64,000 bases of DNA, taken from assembly GCF_900168115.1 (NCBI RefSeq), contig NZ_FUZC01000009.1, positions 62,001 to 126,000 on the forward strand, in the 5' to 3' direction. The notes beneath the pieces are model-generated. The model saw nothing but the letters and a program-made list of their open reading frames with translations. It was not told where the DNA came from and did not search any database. Positions 53,648-62,199 of the stretch are shown piece by piece. Both the position numbers and the translations under genes were made by a program. The DNA comes from Salegentibacter salinarum. Its GTDB lineage: Bacteria; Bacteroidota; Bacteroidia; Flavobacteriales; Flavobacteriaceae. Position 1 is the stretch's first letter. Each line of letters starts with the position of its first letter.

Positions 53648-54270
53648 GCAGAGAGGAGTTAGTTTTGAATACTTATAAAAATTTCTGTAATGCAGATGGC
53701 AATCAACATATAGCCAGTGAATATGCCATTCTGAAGCTACAGAAAATAATAGAAAGATTCGGGATTGAAAATGTTCTCGAAATAGGCCTGGGAATTGGAG
53801 CCATTGCAGGCAGCCTGCTTTCAGCTAATACACATATAGAGTATTCGGGAACCGAGAATAATGAATTCTGTCTGGATGCCTTAAAGAAGAATCTTGGTGA
53901 AAACTATAGAAAATTAGAGGTTTTTTCAAAACTTTGTGAAGTACCTCAAAGAAAATTTGACCTGATTATAATCGATGGAAAAGACCCTGAGCTCAAGAAA
54001 ATTCAAAAGCTTTTGACAAGGAATGGGGTTATTGCCATAGAAGGCGACAGGATGCCACAGCAGGAAAGGCTGAGAAAGTATTTTCCCAAACATAAATATG
54101 TGCATTCTATAAGTAATAAAAAAAATGCTACTTATAGTCCTTTTCCACCAGCTCACTGGCAGGGAGGATTGAAGGTTATTTTTGTGAACCCGAATTTTGA
54201 GCAAAAATGCTGGTGGATAAAAGAAAAGCTAAGTACTAAATTTAAATATCTTTATCGAAATAAAAATTAA
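53644..54270 (+). CDS. Class I SAM-dependent methyltransferase-like protein
   Basis: A 208-residue protein with a Rossmann motif VLEIGLGIGAIAGSLL, a FDLIIIDGKDPELKKIQKLL segment and ATYSPFPPAHWQGGLKVIFV near the end. It fits class I methyltransferases, with a weaker substrate region. It overlaps the GT2 gene upstream by 4 bases. Next are a relic of neuB and then neuB, so it may be the last gene of a transcript from 51414. Confidence 0.65.
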   Translation: MSREELVLNTYKNFCNADGNQHIASEYAILKLQKIIERFGIENVLEIGLGIGAIAGSLLSANTHIEYSGTENNEFCLDALKKNLGENYRKLEVFSKLCEVPQRKFDLIIIDGKDPELKKIQKLLTRNGVIAIEGDRMPQQERLRKYFPKHKYVHSISNKKNATYSPFPPAHWQGGLKVIFVNPNFEQKCWWIKEKLSTKFKYLYRNKN

Positions 54271-54322
54271 TACCCCAGCTCTCCAAGAGGGAGTTAAAGG
54301 AAAGCGTTTTAATAATTAATCT

Positions 54323-54388
54323 ATGTTCATAATAGCGGAAATAGGAGAAGCCCGCCTAAACCTTGTTCTTATGACAAGTCGAAATTAA
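54323..54388 (+). pseudogene. Relic of a neuB 5' end
   Basis: An ORF of 21 codons reads MFIIAEIGEARLN and then an unrelated tail to TAA. The first ten codons match the true NeuB start (MFIIAEVGQAH) at 54409 with mostly synonymous base differences. This looks like the stub of a second, diverged neuB copy. It is 86 bases upstream of the intact gene and probably marks an allele-replacement junction. Confidence 0.55.
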
Positions 54389-54408
54389 TAATGTTTAATT
54401 TATAGTAT

Positions 54409-55404
54409 ATGTTTATAATAGCTGAGGTCGGGCAAGCCCATGATGGAAGCCTTGGAATGGCACTGTCTTATATTGATACCCTGGCCGAAACCGGGGTGGA
54501 TGCTGTAAAATTCCAGGTGCATATAGCAGAAGCGGAGAGTAGTGAACATGAAACTTTCCGGGTGAAGTTTAGCGAGCAGGATAAAACCCGTTTCGATTAC
54601 TGGAAGCGCATGGAATTCAGTTTAGATCAATGGAAGCTGCTAAAGCAAAGATGCGATAAAAAAGGAGTGGAATTCCTGGCTTCTCCTTTTAGCAATGCAG
54701 CTGTTGACCTGCTGGAGATAGTAGGAGTCAAGCGCTATAAAATAGGTTCAGGGGAAGTGAATAACTTTTTATTGCTGCAAAAAATAGTAAAGACCGGGAA
54801 GCCGGTGATCATTTCATCCGGGATGAGTTCTTTTGAAGAACTGGATAAAACAGTAGAATTCCTGAAAGAGCGAAAAGTGGAGTTTTCCATTCTTCAATGT
54901 ACCACCGCCTATCCTACTAAACCGGAAGATTATGGCTTAAATGTAATTCAGCAGCTTAGAGAGCGATACCTGGTGCCGGTGGGTTATTCTGATCATTCGG
55001 CGAGAACTGAGACCTCTCTAGCCGCGACGGCCCTGGGCGCTGAGATTCTGGAATTTCACGTGGTTTTTGACCGCCGCAACTTCGGCCCAGATGCTACTTC
55101 TTCTTTGGAGATAAATGAAATAAAAAAACTGGTAGAGGCTGTAAAAAACATTAAGACATCTTTGGGGCACCCAGTTGATAAATCTGATAATTCACGTTTT
55201 AGTGATCTAAAAAATATCTTTGAAAAATCCCTGGCGATAAATAAAGATCTGCTTACAGGACATAAACTTTCTTTTGAAGACCTGGAAGCTAAGAAACCCA
55301 AAGGCTATGGGATTAATGCTTTACGATTTGAAGAAATACTTGGGAAAGAATTGAAAAAGGATATGAAGCAGTGGGAATTTTTAAATGAAGAAGATATATT
55401 GTGA
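54409..55404 (+). CDS. neuB: N-acetylneuraminate synthase family protein (nonulosonate synthase)
   Basis: A 331-residue NeuB-family enzyme, which condenses a six-carbon N-acyl sugar with phosphoenolpyruvate to form a nine-carbon nonulosonate. Marks are the start MFIIAEVGQAHDGSLG, KFQVH, SPFSNAAVDLLEIVGVKRYKIGSGEV, SSGMSS, QCTTAYPTKPEDYGLN, GYSDHS, and a C-terminal antifreeze-like SAF domain (about 270-331). The substrate loop HVVFDRRNFGPDATSS is close to the family's HFTLDR pattern but altered. The donor-activating neuA and neuC are 33 kb away on the other strand. The sugar class is not certain. Confidence 0.87.
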   Translation: MFIIAEVGQAHDGSLGMALSYIDTLAETGVDAVKFQVHIAEAESSEHETFRVKFSEQDKTRFDYWKRMEFSLDQWKLLKQRCDKKGVEFLASPFSNAAVDLLEIVGVKRYKIGSGEVNNFLLLQKIVKTGKPVIISSGMSSFEELDKTVEFLKERKVEFSILQCTTAYPTKPEDYGLNVIQQLRERYLVPVGYSDHSARTETSLAATALGAEILEFHVVFDRRNFGPDATSSLEINEIKKLVEAVKNIKTSLGHPVDKSDNSRFSDLKNIFEKSLAINKDLLTGHKLSFEDLEAKKPKGYGINALRFEEILGKELKKDMKQWEFLNEEDIL

Positions 55405-55411
55405 TTTTACT

Positions 55412-55524
55412 CGTCATTGCGAAGCCTTTTAGGGTGAAGCAATCTGTGGTTGGAAAGAAATCAAGGGAGGAAGTCAAGTCTAATATCGGCAGCTAGTTTC
55501 AGTCGTTCCTCATTCGCTATGACG
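55412..55524. repeat. Palindromic element with 12-base inverted ends
   Basis: CGTCATTGCGAA (55412-55423) and TTCGCTATGACG (55513-55524) form inverted ends that differ at one base. The element lies in the gap after neuB and has the same CGTCA/TGACG border rule as the others, with a different interior. No gene is in 55405-55647. Confidence 0.7.
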
Positions 55525-55580
55525 TTTAGTTAGGTTTTTTGGTGTCCTTCAAGGAAGCTCAACCAAAAACTAAACTCCAG

Positions 55581-55613
55581 ACTACCGACTAAAAACTACC
55601 GACTAATGTCTAA
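55581..55613. repeat. GACTA repeat tract upstream of a -7 element
   Basis: Units of the ACTACCGACTAAAA type occur twice in tandem. The complement of 55587-55605 matches 22182-22200 with 2 differences in 19 bases. TACATTTG follows at 55620-55627. Confidence 0.6.
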
Positions 55614-55619
55614 ATTATT

Positions 55620-55627
55620 TACATTTG
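55620..55627 (+). promoter_or_regulatory. Candidate -7 element for the operon starting at 55648
   Basis: TACATTTG fits TAnnTTTG. No TTG lies at the -33 distance, so the match is partial. The start codon is 20 bases downstream. From here to the right edge the genes overlap or nearly overlap, apart from an 84-base gap at 62116-62199, so one promoter could serve all of them. Confidence 0.45.
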
Positions 55628-55647
55628 TTTAAACCCTGAATGCTTCC

Positions 55648-57225
55648 ATGATTCTCGTTATTCATCAACATGCTAAAAAGCTTGTCCGTGTCCGTTATAA
55701 AGGGGAAGAACTGGAGGTGGAAGAAACTGATCTTTGTCGAGTTTTCTGGAAACTTGCTGAAGAATATCCTGAAGAAATGATTGCCTGGTGCGAAGAAGAA
55801 TTTGAAAATAATTCAAATCTGGATTCCTGGAAAAATATTTTCCATCACGATCTAGTTATGGCCTCCTACGGGATTAGAACAGCTTTTCTGTCGGAAAAAA
55901 TTGGCTATATCGATCAGCTGCCATTTATAAATGTAAACCGGGAGGTGCAATATGCTACATGGCAGATGAGTACAGATGTAGGTGGCATAAGAGGAATGGT
56001 CTTGCTTCAATTTGAAGAAATGTTCGGTCAAATCAGGAATTTCGGACTTCTGCTTAATTCCATTGCAAAATTAGGTCAGCAAAACGGACTTTTTTGTTAT
56101 TCGGTGCCCGGGTTGATATGTCCAGAATTGCAACAAGATATCCTTAAAAGGAAATTAAAAGCCAGGGCAGGAAACCAGGAACTTTTTTCCTTTGTACAGG
56201 CCCATTATAAAAATATTAGACTTTGGCTTCTCTTCTTGTGTTTTTTAAGATATGAGAAGTCATTTCCTATAGGAGCCCTGATCATAGCCTTTTTTCAGAA
56301 AAAATATTTTAAAAAGAATATAGACCTGTTCGGAATAGGATTACAATCAAATAGAGTAAGAAACCATGGTGATTCTATAGATGTAATCATTCCCACTTTG
56401 GGTAGAAAAAATTATTTGCTACAGGTGCTGGAAGATCTGAAAAGTCAAACACAATTACCAAAAAAGATAATTGTGGTAGAACAGAACTCTGATACCGCGT
56501 CTCAAAGTGATTTACCTGAGCTAAAAACCCGAACCTGGCCTTTTGAAATAGTACATCATTTTACGCACCAAACTGGAGCCTGTCACGCCCGGAATATGGC
56601 TTTGGGAGAAGTGGATTCTGAATGGGTGTTTTTCGCCGATGACGATATTAGATTTGGCGCAGATCTGTTACAAAAAAGTCTGGATGAATTGAAGAGACTG
56701 GGCGCTGACTGCCTGAATATTAATTGTAAGCAGGAAGGAGAAAAAACCATATTTCCTAAAATCAAACAATGGGGAAGTTTTGGGTCGGGAACCAGTATCG
56801 TAAATTCAGATTTTAGTAAAAATATTGACTTCGATGAGATCTTTGAATATGGTTTTGGAGAAGATCAGGATTATGGAATGCAGCTTCGCCGTGCCGGCTG
56901 TGATATAATTTATCATCCTAATCTGGAGATACTTCATTTAAAGGCTTCCCGGGGTGGGTTCAGGGAAATCGATTTGCCTCCCTGGGAAAAGGATAAGCCA
57001 AAACCTTCTCCTACCTTAATGATATATGCAAAGAAATATTACACTCCGGAACAACTAAAGGGTTTTAAAACTGAACTGTTTCTAAGGTTTTATTCTAAAC
57101 AGGAAATAAAGAATCCTTTTAAATATCTAAAAATGATGAGGGAACGCTGGGGGAAAAGTGCTCAGTGGGCGGAAAATTTACAGAAGAACAGCTCTGAAAT
57201 AAATTGCAAACTTCCCGTTGGATGA
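55648..57225 (+). CDS. GT2 glycosyltransferase with uncharacterised N-terminal domain
   Basis: A 525-residue two-part protein. Residues 1-240 form a domain of unknown type (early HQHAKKLVRVRYKGEELEVEE, then DVGGIRGMVLLQFEEMFGQ). A hydrophobic stretch (about 190-215) may insert in the membrane. Residues from 243 are a GT2 domain: DVIIPTLGRKNYLLQVLEDL, the ACHARNMALGE segment, and metal site DDD (331-333). A C-terminal GT2 acceptor region with GFGEDQDYGMQLRRAGCD follows. The fusion suggests coupling of transfer to another step. Its stop overlaps the start of the asparagine-synthase-like gene (ATGATGA). Confidence 0.8.
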   Translation: MILVIHQHAKKLVRVRYKGEELEVEETDLCRVFWKLAEEYPEEMIAWCEEEFENNSNLDSWKNIFHHDLVMASYGIRTAFLSEKIGYIDQLPFINVNREVQYATWQMSTDVGGIRGMVLLQFEEMFGQIRNFGLLLNSIAKLGQQNGLFCYSVPGLICPELQQDILKRKLKARAGNQELFSFVQAHYKNIRLWLLFLCFLRYEKSFPIGALIIAFFQKKYFKKNIDLFGIGLQSNRVRNHGDSIDVIIPTLGRKNYLLQVLEDLKSQTQLPKKIIVVEQNSDTASQSDLPELKTRTWPFEIVHHFTHQTGACHARNMALGEVDSEWVFFADDDIRFGADLLQKSLDELKRLGADCLNINCKQEGEKTIFPKIKQWGSFGSGTSIVNSDFSKNIDFDEIFEYGFGEDQDYGMQLRRAGCDIIYHPNLEILHLKASRGGFREIDLPPWEKDKPKPSPTLMIYAKKYYTPEQLKGFKTELFLRFYSKQEIKNPFKYLKMMRERWGKSAQWAENLQKNSSEINCKLPVG

Positions 57226-59087
57226 TGAAATTCTTGATTACAAATAGACAGGATCTAAACACTTTGGATTTACCCAGGGGTTGTTACCTTTATCAGATAG
57301 GAAAGTTATCTTTTATTTCAGAAAAAGAAATTGCTCCGGAGAATATTGATCAGAAATATCTTTTTAATGATGGGTACTTGAGAGTCTTGGATAAGGATGT
57401 CTCAGAGGTTACTTCTCAGATAAAAGGTGTAACAGAGGCTATTTCCAAAGGATGGCCCCTAACTGAAAATATTACAGGTTCTTTTTCAGCAGTGATGATC
57501 GCAGAACAAGAAGAAACAATAAGCCTGTGCACAGATCAAATAGGACTTTATCCACTTTATTATCTTACAGGAAATAATGATTTCTTTTTTTCCAATTCTA
57601 TTATTTTAACCGGTATGATTTCCGGTGCTAAGATTGATCCTACAGGAGTTCTGCAGCGTAGTTTGGGACCCGATTTTTCGAATCAGGGCTCCCGGACTAT
57701 TTTAAAAAATTGTAAGCGATTATTGCCGGGAGAATGCCGAAGATATGATTTCAAAGGGAGTTTGATCTCCGTTGATTTTGATAACCGGTTATACGAGAAT
57801 TTAAGCAAACCTAACCAGGATCATGATCTTACAAAGGAGTACTGGAAGGCCTATAAAAAGGAAGTTCTGTATTGCCTGAATGATTCTGAAAAAGTAAATA
57901 TAGCCCTTAGTGGGGGAATAGATAGTAGGGTAGCTCTTGGCGCTATTCCTGAGGCTAAAGAAATTACTTGTTATACGTTTGGTAGCAGCGATAATTATGA
58001 GTCAAAAATTGCCTCACGGTTGGCAAAATTAAAACCTGCCAAATTTAAACCGTGTTATCAACCAGACCTATATTTTCCGACTCCAGAACAACTTAAGGAG
58101 TATACCTGGCACTCTGAAGGTGTGGAACTCTGCTCCTGGCTGGAAATAACTGAAAAGGCAGATAACCGAGAAAAAGAACCTTTATTACTGGGAGAGCTTT
58201 GTGAAGCTCTTCCCGCAAGAAAAATCGCTAAGTTTTCTTCTCGAGAATTCCGTCAAAATAATTTTATAAAGTACTATATTAGAAATGAGGATTATAATTT
58301 TGAGGCTTCCTCTCCTTCTAAATTTGAAAAATGGAAACAGAAAAAACTCAAAACATACCTGATTTTCTTTCACGAGAAAAACCTGGCAAAGTTTGACCTG
58401 GATTTTGATTATAATCAGGTGAGGGAAGAACTTATCAGTGATCTCGAAGAGATCTTTAAAAGGATTGAAGCGCATAATTTGGCCTATACTGAATTATATG
58501 ATGAACTTTTCTCCTGGTACACTTATACCCGAATGCGTCTCTCAAAACAACTCCTGGTAGCCAGTACTAAGTTTGATGCGTATTCTCCGGCGATGTCGTT
58601 GCAAATGTTGAAAAGGACAAGTAGCTTGCATCCTAATATTCGTCTAAATTATCGCTTTATAAAAAAGCTTTTTTCTGATAATAAAGAATTAAGGAGATTT
58701 TACAGGGTGCCTACTAATCAGGCTCCATGGATACCTCAAAATGCATCAGATCTGTTTAAATTTGCCAGCTGGGGTCTGCGCTCCAAGATCGATCAATTTT
58801 TGATAAAACGCCTAATGAAAGCTGGTGATCCTAGCAAACGCTACCGACTATTTAAGTCGATTAACTGGGTAAAAGTTTACCAAAACCCTAATATGGAAAA
58901 AAACCTGAATGAATATTTTAAAAATGATCATTTGGGAAAGCAATATGTTGAAAGTATAAAAACTCAGGCTAAGAACAGAAGGGATTTGAAACAATGGCCT
59001 TTTGCCAATATGAATATCATTAATGCCGCAGCTTTAAATGTTGAACTGGAGTTGATATCCTCTTTTAGAAAACAACATGAAGTTTAA
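57222..59087 (+). CDS. Asparagine-synthase-like PP-loop protein lacking the glutaminase cysteine
   Basis: A protein of 621 residues when started at ATG 57222 (ATGATG, overlapping the previous stop); an in-frame TTG six codons earlier is less likely. The N-terminus lacks the catalytic Cys2 of class-II amidotransferases, yet a degenerate version of the glutaminase fold (TGSFSAVMIAEQEE and DQIGLYPLYYL) is present. The synthetase PP-loop is SGGIDSR (230-236), where the second Ser of the canonical motif is Arg. Such proteins occur in exopolysaccharide loci. If active, it would need ammonia from elsewhere or use another nucleophile. The gene after it overlaps its end by 11 bases. Confidence 0.8.
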   Translation: MMKFLITNRQDLNTLDLPRGCYLYQIGKLSFISEKEIAPENIDQKYLFNDGYLRVLDKDVSEVTSQIKGVTEAISKGWPLTENITGSFSAVMIAEQEETISLCTDQIGLYPLYYLTGNNDFFFSNSIILTGMISGAKIDPTGVLQRSLGPDFSNQGSRTILKNCKRLLPGECRRYDFKGSLISVDFDNRLYENLSKPNQDHDLTKEYWKAYKKEVLYCLNDSEKVNIALSGGIDSRVALGAIPEAKEITCYTFGSSDNYESKIASRLAKLKPAKFKPCYQPDLYFPTPEQLKEYTWHSEGVELCSWLEITEKADNREKEPLLLGELCEALPARKIAKFSSREFRQNNFIKYYIRNEDYNFEASSPSKFEKWKQKKLKTYLIFFHEKNLAKFDLDFDYNQVREELISDLEEIFKRIEAHNLAYTELYDELFSWYTYTRMRLSKQLLVASTKFDAYSPAMSLQMLKRTSSLHPNIRLNYRFIKKLFSDNKELRRFYRVPTNQAPWIPQNASDLFKFASWGLRSKIDQFLIKRLMKAGDPSKRYRLFKSINWVKVYQNPNMEKNLNEYFKNDHLGKQYVESIKTQAKNRRDLKQWPFANMNIINAAALNVELELISSFRKQHEV

Positions 59088-60072
59088 TCTTATTATTTGT
59101 ACTTTTAAAAGAAGCCAGGCTATAAAAAGACTATTGAAGTCAGTGGCTTTACAAAGCCGGCTTCCCGATGAGATTCTGGTGGTAGATGCCTCCCCTAATG
59201 ATAAGAGTCGGGACTTAATTGAATACAGGAAATTTCCAGGGTTAAAATATTTTAAGATAGGGGAAGAAGATCGCGGCCTTACCCGGCAGCGCAATTTTGG
59301 CATTAGAAAGACCGGTAAAGAAATAGACGTTATAAGTTTTTTGGATGATGATATTATCTTGGAGCCGGGTTATTTTGAGAAACTAATCAATACATATAAG
59401 ACTTATCCTAATGCTATTGGGGTTGGAGGCTATATCTGTAATGAAGTTACCTGGAAAAAAAGCCCTGATACCCCGGATTTCGATGAATTTAAAATGGACG
59501 GATATATTCGAAATTTGGGCAGTAGGAATCTTCTTCGGAAGAAACTTGGCCTATTAAGTGACCAGCCTCCGGGAGTAATGCCTGAATTTTCTAACGGACT
59601 TTCAATTGGCTTTTTACCTCCTTCAGGGAAAACATACCCGGTAGAATTCTTTATGGGAGGAGTGGCATCTTATCGCAAAAGCTTATTTAAAAATATACAA
59701 TTTTCTGAATATTTTGCTGGTTACGGCCTTTATGAGGATATGGATTTTTGTTTAAGAGCTTCAAAAATAGGTCAGCTTTATGTGAATACTGCCGCACAGG
59801 TTGAACATCATCATGAGCAGTCTGGCCGCCCCGACAAATTTATATATGGTAAAATGGTAATTAGGAACGGCTGGTATGTTTGGCGGCTTAAATTTCCTGA
59901 TCCCGACTTAAAGGCGAGATTGAAGTGGCACGGCACGGCATTTTTATTAACTTTAGTGCGAATGGGAAATGTGATCACCACCGCAAAACGAAAAGAGGCA
60001 TTCACCGAAAGTCTGGGCAGGATCTTCGGATGGTGGAGCCTGTTGCTAAATAAGCCCACACATGAAGTCTGA
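59077..60072 (+). CDS. Glycosyltransferase family 2
   Basis: A 331-residue GT2 enzyme: NLIICTFKRSQAIKRLLKSV, VDASPNDKS, RGLTRQRNFGI, metal site DDDIILEPGY, and an EDMDFCLRASKIG acceptor segment. A short hydrophobic stretch near the C-terminus (about 285-300) could contact the membrane. It overlaps the upstream gene by 11 bases and the next methyltransferase by 11 bases, so this part of the operon is tightly coupled. Confidence 0.86.
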   Translation: MKFNLIICTFKRSQAIKRLLKSVALQSRLPDEILVVDASPNDKSRDLIEYRKFPGLKYFKIGEEDRGLTRQRNFGIRKTGKEIDVISFLDDDIILEPGYFEKLINTYKTYPNAIGVGGYICNEVTWKKSPDTPDFDEFKMDGYIRNLGSRNLLRKKLGLLSDQPPGVMPEFSNGLSIGFLPPSGKTYPVEFFMGGVASYRKSLFKNIQFSEYFAGYGLYEDMDFCLRASKIGQLYVNTAAQVEHHHEQSGRPDKFIYGKMVIRNGWYVWRLKFPDPDLKARLKWHGTAFLLTLVRMGNVITTAKRKEAFTESLGRIFGWWSLLLNKPTHEV

Positions 60073-60871
60073 GGAACGTAAACTTGTAAACGCGAGGCAG
60101 AAGGAATTTTATGATACCAAGCAAAAAAATGCTGTTACCCGACTTTGGTCTTATTTTAGAAATGGTGCTTTAAACCGAATAAAAAAAGACATAGGAGTAG
60201 AACGTGATATCTACGAACTCCATAAAAACTGGTTTGGAGACCTTTCTCAAAAGAAAGTACTGGACCTGGGATGTTATGCCGGAAACTCACTGAGTTTTTA
60301 CTTGGCTCAAAATTCTAAAGAATACCTGGCAATAGATCTTAGCCCGAAAGGAATTAATAACCTGAGCCGTCGACTGGAAAAAATTCCGGGCGCCAGGGCT
60401 GAGGTAATGGATTTTCTTTCCGAAGAATTCAGGGAGGAAACATTTGATTTGATCTATGCCTATGGAGTATTGCACCATTTTAAGGATGTGGATGAACTGA
60501 TTGCAAAGCTTCAGGAAAAACTTAGCAAAGAGGGAATTATTGTAAGTCACGATCCCCTGGAAACCAGTCTGCCTATAAAATTTATTCGAAGTATCTATCG
60601 GCCTTTCCAAAGTGACAAAGCCTGGGAATGGCCTTTTTCGAAAAAAACCTATTATAAGTTTGAAAAAGCTTTTGAGATAAAAGAACGTAGAGCAGTATTG
60701 GGAAAGGCAAAATGGAGTGCTGTTATGAATTTTTTACCAATACCTGAAGGGAAAAGAGTGAATAAGGCTAAAGCCTGGCATCGGGAAGACTGGAAGAACT
60801 CGTTAAAATCAGATAAGGAAATGTTCGACTGCATGCATTTAAGTCTCTTAATGATGAAAAAATCTCAGTGA
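60062..60871 (+). CDS. Class I SAM-dependent methyltransferase
   Basis: A 269-residue methyltransferase. Motif I is VLDLGCYAGNSLSFYLA, followed by YLAIDLSPKGINNL, DLIYAYGVLHHF (motif post-I) and GIIVSHDPLE. The region after 180 is family-specific. Its stop codon TGA shares one base with the ATG of the next GT4 gene (60871). It probably methylates a sugar of the same polymer. Confidence 0.85.
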   Translation: MKSEERKLVNARQKEFYDTKQKNAVTRLWSYFRNGALNRIKKDIGVERDIYELHKNWFGDLSQKKVLDLGCYAGNSLSFYLAQNSKEYLAIDLSPKGINNLSRRLEKIPGARAEVMDFLSEEFREETFDLIYAYGVLHHFKDVDELIAKLQEKLSKEGIIVSHDPLETSLPIKFIRSIYRPFQSDKAWEWPFSKKTYYKFEKAFEIKERRAVLGKAKWSAVMNFLPIPEGKRVNKAKAWHREDWKNSLKSDKEMFDCMHLSLLMMKKSQ

Positions 60872-62115
60872 TGCGCTTCTCAGTATTTACCCACGTGATC
60901 CATGAGGAACAAAAAGGCAGATTGCATGCGTATAGCCCTTATATACGGGAGATGAATTTGTGGTTTAAAAATGTAGGGGAGGTAGAAATTATTGCACCCC
61001 TATCCCCAAAAAAGGAAGAATTGATTATCGAAAAGGCTTATGAACACAATAATATCATTTTTACTTCAATTTCTGCTTTTAATCTTTTATCAATTTCTGC
61101 AATTTTGAAATCTGTAGTAAGAATTCCGGTTAATTTTTTTAGAATACTGAGTGCGATGAAAAGGGCAGATCATTTGCATATAAGGTGTCCGGGGAATATA
61201 GGTCTACTGGCAGTGGTGGCCCAAATATTTTTTCCAAGGAAACCTAAAACCGTAAAATACGCCGGAAACTGGGATCCGGGGGCCAAACTACCCTGGACCT
61301 ACAAGTTGCAGAAATGGATATTGAGTAATACTTTGTTGAGCAGAAATATTAAAGTGCTGGTGTATGGTGACTGGGAGGGAAAAAGTAAAAATATAGTTTC
61401 TTTTTTTACCGCAAGTTTCACTGAACTGGAGAAGGGAATAATTGAAAAGGATCTTACTCCACCATATAAATTTATTTATACCGGAAACCTGGTAGAGGGA
61501 AAAGGAATTTTTGAAGCAATTACACTGATAGATGCTCTTAATAAAAAAGGAGTAATGTCTGAACTTGAGATCTACGGAGGTGGTATTTTAAAAAATCAAC
61601 TTGAAAATTTTATTCAAAAAGAATCATTGCAAAATTTAATGAAGTTAAAAGGACGGCGAAGCCTTGAAGAATTAAAAGAAGCTTATAAAAAAGCTCATTT
61701 TGTAATTCTGCTATCAAAAAGCGAAGGCTGGCCAAAAACACTTGCAGAAGGAATGTGGTATGGCTGTGTTCCCATCGCTACTTCGGTAAGTTGTGTACCT
61801 TGGATGTTGGGGGAAGGGAGTCGTGGCGTATTAATTCCGGATTTAGAAAAAAGAGAAGAGAATAAAAAGAAGAGAAGTGTTTTGGTAAATGATGAATCTC
61901 TGAAGAACCCTCAGTTCGAGGGTCTGGATGGGAGTCGGGATGTATCGAGACCTGACAGTTTTTATGAAACAGATGTGGAAAAAATTCTGAGACTTTTGGA
62001 AAATCCCGAAAAATTAAAAGAAATGTCCAGCGCTGCACAGGAATGGAGCCAGCAATATACTTTGGAAAAACTTGAGGCAGAAATTAAGAAACTGTTGGTT
62101 CTTAAAAAACCTTAG
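60871..62115 (+). CDS. Glycosyltransferase family 4 carrying an in-frame repeat insert
   Basis: A 414-residue GT-B enzyme from ATG 60871 (a GTG one codon earlier is also possible). Marks are HIRCPGNIGLLAVVAQ, the YTGNLVEGKGIFEAI junction, and SEGWPKTLAEGMWYGCVP. Between LIPDL (321-325) and FYETDVEKI (364-372) lie about 38 residues absent from typical GT4s. Within them, 345-362 are encoded by a palindromic element: hairpin 61907-61923 (ACCCTC/GAGGGT) and the segment 61934-61956. The insert is at a loop before the last helices, so activity may remain. Confidence 0.85.
   Translation: MRFSVFTHVIHEEQKGRLHAYSPYIREMNLWFKNVGEVEIIAPLSPKKEELIIEKAYEHNNIIFTSISAFNLLSISAILKSVVRIPVNFFRILSAMKRADHLHIRCPGNIGLLAVVAQIFFPRKPKTVKYAGNWDPGAKLPWTYKLQKWILSNTLLSRNIKVLVYGDWEGKSKNIVSFFTASFTELEKGIIEKDLTPPYKFIYTGNLVEGKGIFEAITLIDALNKKGVMSELEIYGGGILKNQLENFIQKESLQNLMKLKGRRSLEELKEAYKKAHFVILLSKSEGWPKTLAEGMWYGCVPIATSVSCVPWMLGEGSRGVLIPDLEKREENKKKRSVLVNDESLKNPQFEGLDGSRDVSRPDSFYETDVEKILRLLENPEKLKEMSSAAQEWSQQYTLEKLEAEIKKLLVLKKP
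61905..61957. repeat. Palindromic element inside a coding sequence
   Basis: The left hairpin ACCCTC (61907-61912) / GAGGGT (61918-61923), followed by CT, has the same layout as the intergenic hairpin at 5223-5241. The right half, GTCGGGATGTATCGAGACC (61934-61952), is unlike normal coding sequence of the neighbours. The whole lies in frame in the GT4 gene and adds no stop codon. Confidence 0.6.
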
Positions 62116-62116
62116 G

Positions 62117-62137
62117 CCTCCGAATAAATGTCGGAGG
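62117..62137 (+). terminator. Hairpin after the GT4 gene
   Basis: CCTCCGA (62117-62123) and TCGGAGG (62131-62137) make a 7-bp stem with a 7-base loop directly after the stop codon. No T-run follows. The sequence after it (TTCGGGACAGGGTGACGG, ending 62177) resembles the right end of the palindromic family, so this may be a repeat remnant and not a true terminator. Confidence 0.4.
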
Positions 62138-62199
62138 AGGCTCTGAAATATTCCGAAATTTCGGGACAGGGTGACGGTGAAAGAATATAAAATCAAAAA

